Positions 52,569 to 60,014 of a stretch of DNA of 64,000 nucleotides are shown one piece after another. Origin of the DNA: an uncultured Bacteroidales bacterium. Its GTDB lineage: Bacteria > Bacteroidota > Bacteroidia > Bacteroidales > Bacteroidaceae. Position 1 is the first letter of the stretch, and every line of letters begins with the position of its first letter. Below the pieces are notes generated by a model. That model had not been told where the DNA came from. It was given only the letters and a program-made list of their open reading frames with translations, and did not search any database. The stretch covers positions 29,603 through 93,602 of the forward strand of contig CACXKA010000009.1 of NCBI GenBank assembly GCA_902768125.1. The letters are read 5' to 3'. A program made the translations under genes and the position numbers.

Positions 52569-52593
52569 AAGTGAAATAAAAAAATATAAAGTT

Positions 52594-52836
52594 ATGACAG
52601 CGATACAAATGGGCGCATTGAATGCCGAAATACTTCGCAACCTCGGAACGATTGCAGAAGACGAGGACTTGCTCACCCGCGTGGCTAAATATCTGCGCAA
52701 GCTGGTTGTGCAGAAAAAAGACCCAACGCTTTTCACCAAGGAGGAATTCTTTGCTCGTGTAGATGAAGCAAGGAAGCAACCTGGTAAAAGCTTTGCTAAT
52801 GTTGATGAGCTTGATCAATATATCCGCAATTTGTGA
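52594..52836 (+). CDS. Small antitoxin-like protein without a partner
   Basis: The start ATG at 52594 follows the promoter (MTAIQMGALNAEILRNLGTI). The 80-residue protein is acidic and helical, with KYLRKLVVQKKDPTLFTKEEFFARVDEARKQ and an end FANVDELDQYIRNL. This resembles the short solo or RelE-partnered antitoxins seen frequently in Prevotella and Bacteroides, although no DNA-binding motif is recognised. No toxin gene lies beside it. It is enclosed by two copies of an 83-bp terminator-bearing repeat, which suggests a duplication or cassette insertion. Confidence 0.6.
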   Translation: MTAIQMGALNAEILRNLGTIAEDEDLLTRVAKYLRKLVVQKKDPTLFTKEEFFARVDEARKQPGKSFANVDELDQYIRNL

Positions 52837-52894
52837 GTTGTTCATGTAGATGTGCTTACTGCATACGGACATTACGATGATAAATAGTAATATA

Positions 52895-52979
52895 GTATAA
52901 CTAAAAACCGATGCCTAAGTAGGATAGGGGAGAAACAGAAAGAGCCTGTGCGATTGCACGGGCTCTTGTGTTGTAAGAT
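52895..52979 (+). repeat. Direct repeat with terminator, copy 2
   Basis: The second copy of the sequence at 52433. Its hairpin (52940-52967) is well placed as the terminator of the antitoxin-like gene and of the convergent nuclease gene. Confidence 0.9.
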
Positions 52980-53040
52980 GATGATGGAAAAATGAAATCA
53001 ATAATCAATATTGCAATATTTGTTCTTGTTTGTATTTTCT

Positions 53041-54189
53041 CTATTCTGCAGCATGACTTAATATCTCATCTTCTATAGAATAATGATATGGAATATGGGG
53101 ATAACTTTTGAATCGAATGAGGTCAATAACATCTGAAATATTATTGAAAGAAATAGGACTCGGAACGAAAGCTATCTTGAAATTCACGAGCGATGCTTGA
53201 TAATCTGCCATACTTTTGGTCATATAATCCATGTCTCTTAATAATTTCTCCATATACTTTAGGCAACCAGAACAGATTTTCAGCTTCGCTTGTAATTCTT
53301 GTTTAGAATACACTCTATAAATAGCATAATCCGTGTTCTTCTTCTCTGTTATAAATCTTATTTCATTTTTGCTTATTATCACAGCTTGTTCAAACTCATG
53401 TTCTGTGGTCTTCACATCAATCCATTGTTCCAAACCATTCGAATGCTTAATATAGAAATCGTATGGTTTACCTTGCTCAGAACTTTGATTCATCCATACA
53501 AAATCCGAGACTAATCCTTCAAACCTTTGTTTGTTCAAGTGTTCATTGATGAAAGCCTCGCCTTGTTTGCCAATTTCATTAATATAGCTTTTCGCTTTCT
53601 TTACATCCGCATCCTTGAATTTCGGATTCTCGGCTTCAAGTTCCACCGATAGTTCCAAATCCTTTTGTAATTCAACGGAAGTGTTTTCTATTCTACTTTG
53701 AACGTATTGTAGAACTTTCGAAAAGACAAAATCATCACGTTTTAATATGACGATTTTTCTATCTTTTAGATGAGTGAGATCACAATAATCATTTAAGAAA
53801 TTGTAATCATATGAACTTTCTTCTATAAGCCAGAATACAGGTGTGAGACTATCTAACCCAAACCAAAATAGATAGAAATCTTTGTCTTCCGACATTTTGG
53901 CAAATGCACGTATTTTGTTCACTACATTTTCATTCTTTCTTCCCATTGAAATTTTGGGCGCGTCATATCTTCCATCGGCTCTATGGATTTTGGCTATTTC
54001 ACAATTCAGAATATCACAATAGCCTTTATAGATAAGCATAGCGGAATACTCCGTTTTGTCATCTGGCATAAACGTTAAACTATCATTTGACAGCCCGATA
54101 TGGGTTTGATGTGACACACTCCTTTTTAGATCTGCATTTGATAGCCTTTTATAGGATATCTTACCTTCTTTGTGAATCTCGAATAGCAT
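53041..54189 (-). CDS. Probable restriction endonuclease with a DUF3883-like nuclease domain
   Basis: The 382-residue protein has an unrecognised N-terminal part (1-190) and a C-terminal domain resembling DUF3883: INEIGKQGEAFINEHLNKQ, PYDFYIKHSNGLEQWIDVKTTEHEFEQAVIISKNEIRF, TDYAIYRVYSK. In this PD-(D/E)xK-like layout, Glu of GEAF, Asp of PYDF and the D-x-K of WIDVKTT would hold the metal. It is the third gene of an operon with two cytosine methyltransferases and starts one base after the second one's stop. This makes it the natural cutting partner. The sequence is clearly AT-rich compared with the chromosome around it. Assignment as the restriction enzyme rests on this context. Confidence 0.72.
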   Translation of the reverse strand: MLFEIHKEGKISYKRLSNADLKRSVSHQTHIGLSNDSLTFMPDDKTEYSAMLIYKGYCDILNCEIAKIHRADGRYDAPKISMGRKNENVVNKIRAFAKMSEDKDFYLFWFGLDSLTPVFWLIEESSYDYNFLNDYCDLTHLKDRKIVILKRDDFVFSKVLQYVQSRIENTSVELQKDLELSVELEAENPKFKDADVKKAKSYINEIGKQGEAFINEHLNKQRFEGLVSDFVWMNQSSEQGKPYDFYIKHSNGLEQWIDVKTTEHEFEQAVIISKNEIRFITEKKNTDYAIYRVYSKQELQAKLKICSGCLKYMEKLLRDMDYMTKSMADYQASLVNFKIAFVPSPISFNNISDVIDLIRFKSYPHIPYHYSIEDEILSHAAE

Positions 54190-54190
54190 G

Positions 54191-55261
54191 CTAATATAGG
54201 TATTGATTATGGATTAAATAATACATAACTGCATAGATGGTATTTACACTAACCGCATTACCAGCTTGTTTGTATAATGCTCCATCCGAAACACCTGCAT
54301 TTCTTGCATTGATGGCGAATTCAGGAGGGAATCCTTGCAACATAAAAGCTTCTTCAGGCGTAATCTTTCTGATTGGCATCTGGGCAAGTTGCTCCTTCGT
54401 CATATGATCAACAGGGTTGACTGCCCCGTTGGTGTCAATAAAGTCTTGGCTGTAATAATTGTCTTGACAAGCTCTGTGCATCTTGTGCATTGAAGCCGTA
54501 AGCGTCCTCGCTATAATTTGGTTAATATCTGATTTAGACCGGAATCCACCAGAACCGTCTGAAAGAATAGTTGGTTTTATTTTATCAGAAAGGAAATATT
54601 TCGGTTCCACTTGATGTTCCAACAAATCTAACACCGTATTATAATGGGATACGCCTAAATCTTGATAATGTTCATTAAAGAGTGTTGCTACATTCTCAGG
54701 AGTAAACATCTCTGCTGCATTATCTGGAAGGGGATGTGTCGTTGCAAATATCAAGACCCTCCTCCTTCTTTGAGGCAGATGGTAGTCCTGGGTGTCAAAT
54801 ATGTTACTAATCACATTGTATCCCAGATTATGTAGTTCTTCTTCTATTCTTGCAAAAGTGTTACCCCCATCATGTATATAAAGATTCTTCACATTCTCCA
54901 ATAATACATTCGCGGGATGTTTTACGGCAAGAATATCCGTGATTCTAAAGAATAGTTGACCTCTGTCTTCTTCAAAACCAGCTTGATTACCCATGACACT
55001 AAAGGTCTGGCAAGGGAATCCTCCCGATAGGAAATCAAAATCCGGAAGATTCTCAATGTTGTGAGGGGTAGCCGTAAAATTTACAATATCGCCCAATACT
55101 ACTTCACCTTGGGTGTCATAATTTGTTCTATAAGTCAGAGCTGCTTTGGCATCAATTTCAGAATAGCCAACACTTTCAAAATCCATTACACCATCATTGG
55201 TTAACAGATCTAACGCCCTTCTAAAGCCGCCTATTCCCGAAAATAATTCTAAGTGTGTCAT
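54191..55261 (-). CDS. DNA cytosine-C5 methyltransferase 2 of the restriction-modification operon
   Basis: The 356-residue protein has the C5-methyltransferase motifs in order: I (LELFSGIGGFRRAL), IV with catalytic Cys (DFLSGGFPCQTFSVMGNQ), VI (VLLENVKNL), VIII (YHLPQRRRRVLIFA), IX region (ARTLTASMHKMHRACQDN) and X (ALYKQAGNAVSVNTI). The target-recognition region lies between VIII and IX. It overlaps the upstream methyltransferase gene by four bases. Two C5 enzymes together with one nuclease suggest an asymmetric recognition site, with one enzyme for each strand. Confidence 0.93.
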   Translation of the reverse strand: MTHLELFSGIGGFRRALDLLTNDGVMDFESVGYSEIDAKAALTYRTNYDTQGEVVLGDIVNFTATPHNIENLPDFDFLSGGFPCQTFSVMGNQAGFEEDRGQLFFRITDILAVKHPANVLLENVKNLYIHDGGNTFARIEEELHNLGYNVISNIFDTQDYHLPQRRRRVLIFATTHPLPDNAAEMFTPENVATLFNEHYQDLGVSHYNTVLDLLEHQVEPKYFLSDKIKPTILSDGSGGFRSKSDINQIIARTLTASMHKMHRACQDNYYSQDFIDTNGAVNPVDHMTKEQLAQMPIRKITPEEAFMLQGFPPEFAINARNAGVSDGALYKQAGNAVSVNTIYAVMYYLIHNQYLY

Positions 55262-56394
55262 TGCAGGAATTTCATAATGCCATCACCTATTGCTTTGGCA
55301 AGTTTAACAGGAACAGCATTGCCGACTTGGGCATACCACATGTTTTGTGCTCCCGTGATAACATAATCATCGGGAAAGGTCTGAATACGAGCGGCTTCTC
55401 TTGGACTTAACCCACGAGCTTCCCACGGATGTATATACATGTTGCAATCAAACTTCATGTGTGAAGTGATTGTCTTGCATATTTGGTTCTCGTCTAATTT
55501 GAAATATTTATCCTTGAAAATGTCATTGCGACGCTTGTATGGCATAATGTCGGCAATGGACTCATGGAGAGAGTTCGCTCCTTGTGGCAATCTTCTAAAA
55601 ATCTCAAGGTCTCTTTCGTTGTTGTACCGGTTCTTGTGATTGTACAATTTGGTTATCACTTTATCACCATTGATGAAATGATAGAAGTCTGTTTGGGGAT
55701 ATTCAAAATCCCTTTCCGTCAATCCGGAATTTATATCTTCAACTCCAATTTGACCTTTACCTTTCTTCGCTTCAAGATGTGGTAAACCATATAAGGCATC
55801 CCGTAACACAAAAGGCTCACGCTTTAGTTTATTGATTTCTTCGAATATTTCCCTTGTTGGTATCCCCATGCGGTTACCAATCATAATAAAGCGTTCCCGA
55901 TTTTGAGGAACACCAAAATCTTGCGCTTTTAATACAGCATAATCATATGTATATTCTATTCCAAGATATTCTGTGAAATTCTGAATTATTTCATCTTTCT
56001 TGTTCATCATCCCCTTCACATTTTCCATGATGAAAAATTGGGGTCGAACGTGACTGAGAAAAATCAGGTATTGCTTATATAAGCTATTGCGAGGGTCGTC
56101 AAGGATTCGTTGCCTGTTAGCCATAGAAAAGCCCTGGCAAGGTGGTCCGCCACATACAAGAGTTATGTCTGAGAGAATTTCTTTATATTCATCGATATTC
56201 TCATTTAGCGTGACAATATTGCCTATAAAATAATGTTCATCCGACAAATCATGATTAGTCTTGTATGTATTGGCAAATTGTTCAACAATCTCATTTACAA
56301 ACCATGGCGTGAAACCTGCTTGCTCCAATCCTAGACTAAGACCACCACAACCAGCGAACAGGTCTACCATTTTGTATTGTTTTTCCTTTGACAT
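55258..56394 (-). CDS. DNA cytosine-C5 methyltransferase 1 of the restriction-modification operon
   Basis: The start ATG at 56394 (MSKEKQYKMVDLFAGCGGLS) lies two bases after the T tract of a leader hairpin; codons upstream in the frame belong to the structured leader. The 378-residue protein carries motif I (VDLFAGCGGLSLGLEQAG), IV (LVCGGPPCQGFSMANRQR), VI (FIMENVKGM), VIII (FGVPQNRERFIMIG) and X (WYAQVGNAVPVKLAKAIG). It is the first gene of the modification/restriction operon. Having the methyltransferases before the nuclease lets protection precede cutting. Confidence 0.93.
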   Translation of the reverse strand: MSKEKQYKMVDLFAGCGGLSLGLEQAGFTPWFVNEIVEQFANTYKTNHDLSDEHYFIGNIVTLNENIDEYKEILSDITLVCGGPPCQGFSMANRQRILDDPRNSLYKQYLIFLSHVRPQFFIMENVKGMMNKKDEIIQNFTEYLGIEYTYDYAVLKAQDFGVPQNRERFIMIGNRMGIPTREIFEEINKLKREPFVLRDALYGLPHLEAKKGKGQIGVEDINSGLTERDFEYPQTDFYHFINGDKVITKLYNHKNRYNNERDLEIFRRLPQGANSLHESIADIMPYKRRNDIFKDKYFKLDENQICKTITSHMKFDCNMYIHPWEARGLSPREAARIQTFPDDYVITGAQNMWYAQVGNAVPVKLAKAIGDGIMKFLQ

Positions 56395-56395
56395 G

Positions 56396-56501
56396 AAAAA
56401 AGCCCTCTCTTTGGTTTCGAAAAAAGAGGGGCGTGGAAGAGATGTGTTTAACCAAGGCTTAGCACAGCCCACATCAGACAACAATCCAACTGTCCACGCC
56501 C
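56396..56501 (-). promoter_or_regulatory. Terminator-like structured leader directly before the methyltransferase start
   Basis: Read on the minus strand, a nine-pair stem (GGGCGTGGA/TCCACGCCC; 56493-56501 with 56429-56437) encloses nested stems (56441-56446 with 56470-56475; 56456-56459 with 56466-56469). Next comes a hairpin with CCCTCT/AGAGGG arms (56425-56430 with 56403-56408) followed by six Us (56396-56401). The U tract ends one base before the ATG. The two stems share bases 56429-56430. This looks like an attenuator. The ligand or signal is unknown. Confidence 0.5.
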
Positions 56502-56625
56502 GTATGAGCGCAAACATCCAACTGCTTGTCCGACTGATGTGTCTATGAAGTGCTAATTCTGGTTAATCAGTCAATCAAGGATGTCAAAGTCGCTAGTTAA
56601 TTCTTATTCTTTTCTTTTCCATTTA

Positions 56626-56641
56626 TAGTTGTCCGCAAACA
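56626..56641. repeat. 16-bp motif shared with the HU-like gene leader
   Basis: TAGTTGTCCGCAAACA here matches TAGCTGTCCGCAAACA at 63893-63908 at 15 of 16 positions, the only two places seen in this window. Confidence 0.7.
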
Positions 56642-56682
56642 CCCTGTGCGAACAGGTTCAAAATACTATCGCCAACTACAAA

Positions 56683-56994
56683 TAAAAAGCGCGGGTGCTT
56701 GCAACTGCCCGTTTGATTTCGAGGTCTACCACAACCTTGCCATAAACAGACAGAGAAACACCCACGTTTAGGTATATTGACACCCGTAAAGTGTGCGTTG
56801 AGGACACTAGATCCTCGCAGCACACTACGGAGAGTATATAGTACACCCCGTGGAGTTACCCTGCATTTGTTTTTGATGGCAATTCGAGTGTGGTAGTTTC
56901 GAAATCCAAAAACAAAGCGTCAGTAACGCCTTCTAATATGTAGTGATCCACCCATCGGCTATTCCTCGCATCGGGTAGCTCTATGTGGGCAGAT
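56683..56994 (-). ncRNA. Candidate structured RNA of about 310 nt
   Basis: A good minus-strand promoter ends at 57001. The region downstream folds strongly: CCGTA-GTGTGC-GAGGA pairs with TCCTC-GCACAC-TACGG (56784-56830, 16 pairs in three blocks), and GCGTcagtaACGC forms a small hairpin. Ten-base arms 56756-56765 and 56691-56700 pair fully only on the minus-strand RNA, through two G-U pairs, and are followed by GCUUUUU. The asymmetry of the wobble pairs and the final U tract both point to a minus-strand transcript ending near 56683. It carries no convincing reading frame. Family not recognised. Confidence 0.5.
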
Positions 56995-57000
56995 GCAATT

Positions 57001-57009
57001 GCAAAGGTA
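57001..57009 (-). promoter_or_regulatory. Promoter -7 box for the structured RNA / methyltransferase leader
   Basis: TACCTTTGC on the minus strand, with a TTG about 20 bases upstream. It is divergent from the toxin-antitoxin promoter 74 bases away. Confidence 0.65.
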
Positions 57010-57082
57010 GAGATTATTTCTGAAACAACAAAAATTTTGAAAAAAAATCAGAAAAACATTTGGAGGGTGTTTACTAATTAGT

Positions 57083-57091
57083 TACCTTTGC
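57083..57091 (+). promoter_or_regulatory. Promoter -7 box of the toxin-antitoxin pair
   Basis: TACCTTTGC with TTTGG at 57058-57062 about 20 bases upstream; the toxin ATG is at 57107. Confidence 0.65.
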
Positions 57092-57106
57092 GAAAAATTT
57101 GCAGAT

Positions 57107-57460
57107 ATGGATAAAAAGGAATACATCAGGCAGTTTGTGGCATATAAGAGCTACTTTAAGGATTTTAAGAAGACTCTGCCGCAACACGCTTTGAAAAAGA
57201 TGTATCAGATATTTCTCTATATTATGACGCTGGAGGGGATTCCAAGTAAGTATCTAAAATCCATCTCAAGTGTGGCTGGATTGTATGAGATACGTATAGA
57301 GGACGAAGGGAACATTTATCGTGTGTTCTGCTGTTTCGATGAAGGAAATTTGGTCATCCTGTTCAGTGGATTCCAAAAGAAAACTCAGAAGACGCCGCAA
57401 GGAGAGATAGAGAAGGCAAAACGAATCATGAATGAATATTTTGAAGAAAAGAAAGGGTAA
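57107..57460 (+). CDS. higB: RelE/HigB-type toxin
   Basis: The 117-residue protein is basic, with the RelE-fold pattern: VAYKSYFKDFKKTLPQHALKKMYQIFLYI as the helical hairpin, SVAGLYEIRIEDEGNIYRVFCCFDEGNLVILFSGFQKKTQKTPQGEIEKAKRIMNEY as the beta sheet with the conserved K-x-x-KTP end. HigB toxins cut mRNA on the ribosome. The toxin gene precedes the antitoxin, the reversed order typical of HigBA. The promoter lies immediately upstream. It belongs to the same AT-rich island as the restriction-modification operon. Confidence 0.88.
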   Translation: MDKKEYIRQFVAYKSYFKDFKKTLPQHALKKMYQIFLYIMTLEGIPSKYLKSISSVAGLYEIRIEDEGNIYRVFCCFDEGNLVILFSGFQKKTQKTPQGEIEKAKRIMNEYFEEKKG

Positions 57461-57464
57461 AGAT

Positions 57465-57773
57465 ATGACAAAGGAAGAAATGAAAAAAATGAGTCTCACG
57501 CCAATCGAAGACATGATTGCGGAGGACTTTGGAGCAAAGGGTACTCCAGAAAGGCTGGAGTTCGATGCCGAATGTGATGCTTTCATCTTGGGGGAACGCC
57601 TGAAAGAGGAACGCCTCAAGGTGGGTCTCACTCAGGAACAGCTTGCCAAGAAGATTGGCACGAAGAAAAGCTACATCTCTCGCGTGGAGAACGGTCACAC
57701 AGACCTTCAGGTTTCCACCCTTTTTAAGATTTTCCAAGGACTGGGTCGAAGGGTGAGTCTGAGGGTGTTGTAA
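57465..57773 (+). CDS. higA: HigA-type helix-turn-helix antitoxin
   Basis: The start ATG at 57465 (MTKEEMKKMSLTPIEDMIAE) is preferred; an ATG at 57432 would overlap the toxin by 29 bases. The 102-residue protein has a Xre-type DNA-binding domain near its end: LKEERLKVGLTQEQLAKKIGTKKSYISRVENG, then DLQVSTLFKIFQGLGRRVSLRVL. HigA neutralises the toxin and represses the shared promoter. It lies four bases after the toxin stop and is followed by a terminator. Confidence 0.9.
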   Translation: MTKEEMKKMSLTPIEDMIAEDFGAKGTPERLEFDAECDAFILGERLKEERLKVGLTQEQLAKKIGTKKSYISRVENGHTDLQVSTLFKIFQGLGRRVSLRVL

Positions 57774-57788
57774 TTTGTAAGACAGTAT

Positions 57789-57824
57789 AAAGGGGGTATA
57801 TCATTGGATATGCCTCCTTTTTGT
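57789..57824 (+). terminator. Terminator of the toxin-antitoxin pair
   Basis: AAAGGGGGTATATC pairs with GATATGCCTCCTTT (two non-standard pairs) over an ATTG loop, followed by Ts. Confidence 0.75.
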
Positions 57825-57860
57825 TTGGAATCGGCAAAGCACGCTTATCTCTCAGCAGAG

Positions 57861-57923
57861 GCGGGTTATTTCTCAATAAGGGTGGGTTATTGGAAAATAA
57901 GCGTGGGTTATTGGGGGAGAGGG
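57861..57923. repeat. 21-bp repeat with GGGTTATT core, three copies
   Basis: GGGTTATT recurs at 57863, 57884 and 57905, exactly 21 bases apart, with similar flanks. A multiple of three keeps frames open on both strands, producing spurious open frames. Confidence 0.8.
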
Positions 57924-58009
57924 GTATTTTCCCCCATATCGACTTCGTCGAAAACATTTGAAAGCGCTTTTATATTGCAATATTGGCTTCGCCGAAATTG
58001 CTGGCGCTC

Positions 58010-58038
58010 GGCATAGTTCAAACAAGCTTGACTCTGCC
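58010..58038. repeat. Imperfect palindrome between toxin-antitoxin and 19-mer repeat
   Basis: GGCATAGTTCAA (58010-58021) pairs with TTGACTCTGCC (58028-58038) with a mismatch and a bulge. The sequence around it recalls a dispersed intergenic repeat in Bacteroidales, but this is from memory. Confidence 0.45.
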
Positions 58039-58045
58039 CTCGCTG

Positions 58046-58064
58046 TATTGCATTATTGCATTGC
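58046..58064 (+). repeat. Perfect 19-mer, copy A
   Basis: TATTGCATTATTGCATTGC. The same 19 bases occur inverted at 58216-58234 and directly at 63572-63590. The region 57774-58306 around it holds no gene. Confidence 0.95.
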
Positions 58065-58215
58065 GTTTACTTTTCGGCAAAGTGAGAAGAGAGATTTAGG
58101 GATGCTATAGATATGGTATGTATATTATAAGTATTTATATATTAATGATTTATATTATATTTTACCTATATTTACCTTGATTCTCATCTTCCTTCAATTT
58201 CAGCAAAATTGCAAT

Positions 58216-58234
58216 GCAATGCAATAATGCAATA
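58216..58234 (-). repeat. Perfect 19-mer, copy B (inverted)
   Basis: Exact reverse complement of copy A, 37 bases before the promoter of the next gene and extended by additional GCAAT steps on its left side. Confidence 0.95.
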
Positions 58235-58270
58235 TTTTGTTGATTTTTTGGATGGTTGAGAAGAAATGTG

Positions 58271-58279
58271 TACCTTTGC
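58271..58279 (+). promoter_or_regulatory. Promoter -7 box for the unknown gene pair
   Basis: TACCTTTGC lies 27 bases before the ATG at 58307, with TTGG or TTGA sequence about 20 bases upstream. Confidence 0.65.
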
Positions 58280-58306
58280 GAACAAATATCAAAATCACAG
58301 GTAATC

Positions 58307-59056
58307 ATGGATAATAAGATTGTAAGTACTACCTATGCACCGCTTATGCCACCATACCAAATCATTAAATATGGGAAACAAGTTGGTATGCAGATTGGCA
58401 CGCTCATTGCCACAACACAAATAAAAGGCGATGAACGGCACCCCTTTAAGATAGAGACTCATAGCTATCCAGTGGTAACTTATCGAAACAAAGCTACGGC
58501 CAGCAAGAATGAACATCTTTTTGAAAAGTATTTTATGGAGGGTGTCGTTTGGGACCGCATCGAATTGAATGAGGTAAGTACTATATGCATGTCTGATTCA
58601 CATTTACCCTGGCAAGAGTTTATCGATATGTTATGGAGTGATATATGGAGAAGTGGATATCAGTCTGAACCGTCAGTCAATTTATTCCACAAACTTGCAG
58701 AGTTCGGAGTTCAAATTGACACAATCCCCCCAGGCATTCATGAGGTACATATTCAAACGTATTGTGGTGATGAAAAAGAGACAATGGTGCGTACATCGCG
58801 TGATGATATTATGGCTTTAAATGTCCTTTTTACAGAAAATGACCAACAAATGGCTGATAGCATCTCCTCACAAATCATGAGTTATACTATGTCGTTTGCC
58901 CTGTCTCATAACAGACCAGAATACAAATGGAAGTTGAAATTCACAACTGATGAATACATACTTAAGCCTTTAGTCGAATTATTAAATCATCCTAAAAAGA
59001 AAAGAGTAATGGGTAGTATTCAGATTTATGCTGTACAACCTTACGAGGACGAGTAG
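58307..59056 (+). CDS. Unknown protein, first gene of a coupled accessory pair
   Basis: The start ATG at 58307 (MDNKIVSTTYAPLMPPYQII) follows the promoter; codons upstream are not needed. The 249-residue protein has no signal peptide or membrane helix. Segments such as YQIIKYGKQVGMQIGTLI, WQEFIDMLWSDIWRSG and HEVHIQTYCGDEKETMV suggest a mixed alpha/beta soluble protein. I recognise no family. Codon use is AT-rich, unlike the primase-like genes downstream. The following gene starts two bases after its stop. Position next to restriction-modification and toxin-antitoxin genes suggests, but does not prove, a defence or regulatory function. Confidence 0.65.
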   Translation: MDNKIVSTTYAPLMPPYQIIKYGKQVGMQIGTLIATTQIKGDERHPFKIETHSYPVVTYRNKATASKNEHLFEKYFMEGVVWDRIELNEVSTICMSDSHLPWQEFIDMLWSDIWRSGYQSEPSVNLFHKLAEFGVQIDTIPPGIHEVHIQTYCGDEKETMVRTSRDDIMALNVLFTENDQQMADSISSQIMSYTMSFALSHNRPEYKWKLKFTTDEYILKPLVELLNHPKKKRVMGSIQIYAVQPYEDE

Positions 59057-59058
59057 AA

Positions 59059-59976
59059 TTGAAGAGTAAATACAAGATCGAGCATGTTAAGCATCCGGCA
59101 TTGGGTGTTTTAAGCATTAATGATTATCTGACGAAAACTGAAAAGTTTAAAGAATTAGGTAGTCAGGATGTCGCTCTTGTTATGCTTCATACCTTAGAAG
59201 ATTTAGCAAAAGAAGAAAACGACTATGGCCTGAGAGAGGAATGCCGTAAACGCATTAATAAATATGAATATAAGTTAGAAGATGTCCGTTATGATGTTGA
59301 GGCTGGAGCTGCCGCTCCTGTCAATAGGGAACCAAAGAGAACAGGAGATGAAGAAAAAAGCACAAATTCTTCTATAAAACTGGTCGGTCATAAGACCTTT
59401 ACATTCTCTATTGATGGCGAGACACCTGACATGAAGAATAATCGATTGGCTCAAGCGAGAATAACACTCATAAATGGGAATTTCATGTCAGCTAGTGAAC
59501 AGCAATGGAAAGATTTGTTCAGTGGACATACAACCCATGAAAAGATAAAATGGATAGGTGAAAAGGGACATATAGTTTATTTCTTTCAAGCCATAAAGGA
59601 TTCTATTAAAAATCTTACGGGCTTTGGTCTTTGGGAAATTGTTGCTGCGCATTTCTGTTGGGAATATACTTACGCCAAGAGTAAAAAAACGGTGAAAGAA
59701 GATTTTGACCATGTTAAGCTTAGTCAAGGAAAAGCCAAACAGGATAAGATGTTAGATGCAGCTGCCTTTTGGTTCAAACCGGAGAAGAATCCCCATTTTA
59801 AGTCTGAGGAAAAAGAAGAGGATAGTCCATACACATATAATGATCCACTCACGAATTCGGAGTTGGAATCTGACGCATGGAGTAATGACTTAGATGTACC
59901 TCCTGAAGAATTGATATATCCAGAAAATGAGGAAGATGAAACCGATCCTTATTTCCGCCTTTCTGATGATTATTAG
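59059..59976 (+). CDS. Unknown protein, second gene of a coupled accessory pair
   Basis: The start is a TTG at 59059 (reading MKSKYKIEHVKHPALGVLS), two bases after the upstream stop; no ATG is available nearby, so it probably depends on coupling. The 305-residue protein has helical ends and a middle region SIKLVGHKTFTFSIDGETPD and IKWIGEKGHIVYFFQAIKDS-IKNLTGFGLWEIVAAHF. The I-x-W-x-G segment before helices weakly recalls proteins of Bacteroides mobile elements. The C-terminus is strongly acidic (YPENEEDETDPYF). No catalytic motif or known family is visible. Confidence 0.62.
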   Translation: MKSKYKIEHVKHPALGVLSINDYLTKTEKFKELGSQDVALVMLHTLEDLAKEENDYGLREECRKRINKYEYKLEDVRYDVEAGAAAPVNREPKRTGDEEKSTNSSIKLVGHKTFTFSIDGETPDMKNNRLAQARITLINGNFMSASEQQWKDLFSGHTTHEKIKWIGEKGHIVYFFQAIKDSIKNLTGFGLWEIVAAHFCWEYTYAKSKKTVKEDFDHVKLSQGKAKQDKMLDAAAFWFKPEKNPHFKSEEKEEDSPYTYNDPLTNSELESDAWSNDLDVPPEELIYPENEEDETDPYFRLSDDY

Positions 59977-60014
59977 CTGATTCCAAGTAGAGAATCGCGA
60001 TGTTCTAAAAATAC

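Noticed and set aside
56429-56501. tRNA-like fold in the methyltransferase leader
   Set aside because: The nine-pair outer stem suggests an acceptor stem, but there is no T-arm with its conserved loop, no anticodon arm of the right size and no CCA position.
56395-56517. Upstream extension of methyltransferase 1 by 41 codons
   Set aside because: The extension runs through the structured leader and terminator hairpin, and methyltransferase motif I starts normally just after the ATG at 56394.
56623-56823. A 66-codon minus-strand frame rich in Cys and Gly
   Set aside because: It spans the predicted RNA stems and its stop codon lies beyond the U tract; the base pairing explains the sequence better than a peptide does. 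A conserved peptide in relatives would reopen this.
57724-57957. Pro/Asn-rich minus-strand frame after higA
   Set aside because: It is generated by the 21-bp GGGTTATT repeat and overlaps the terminator of the toxin-antitoxin pair.
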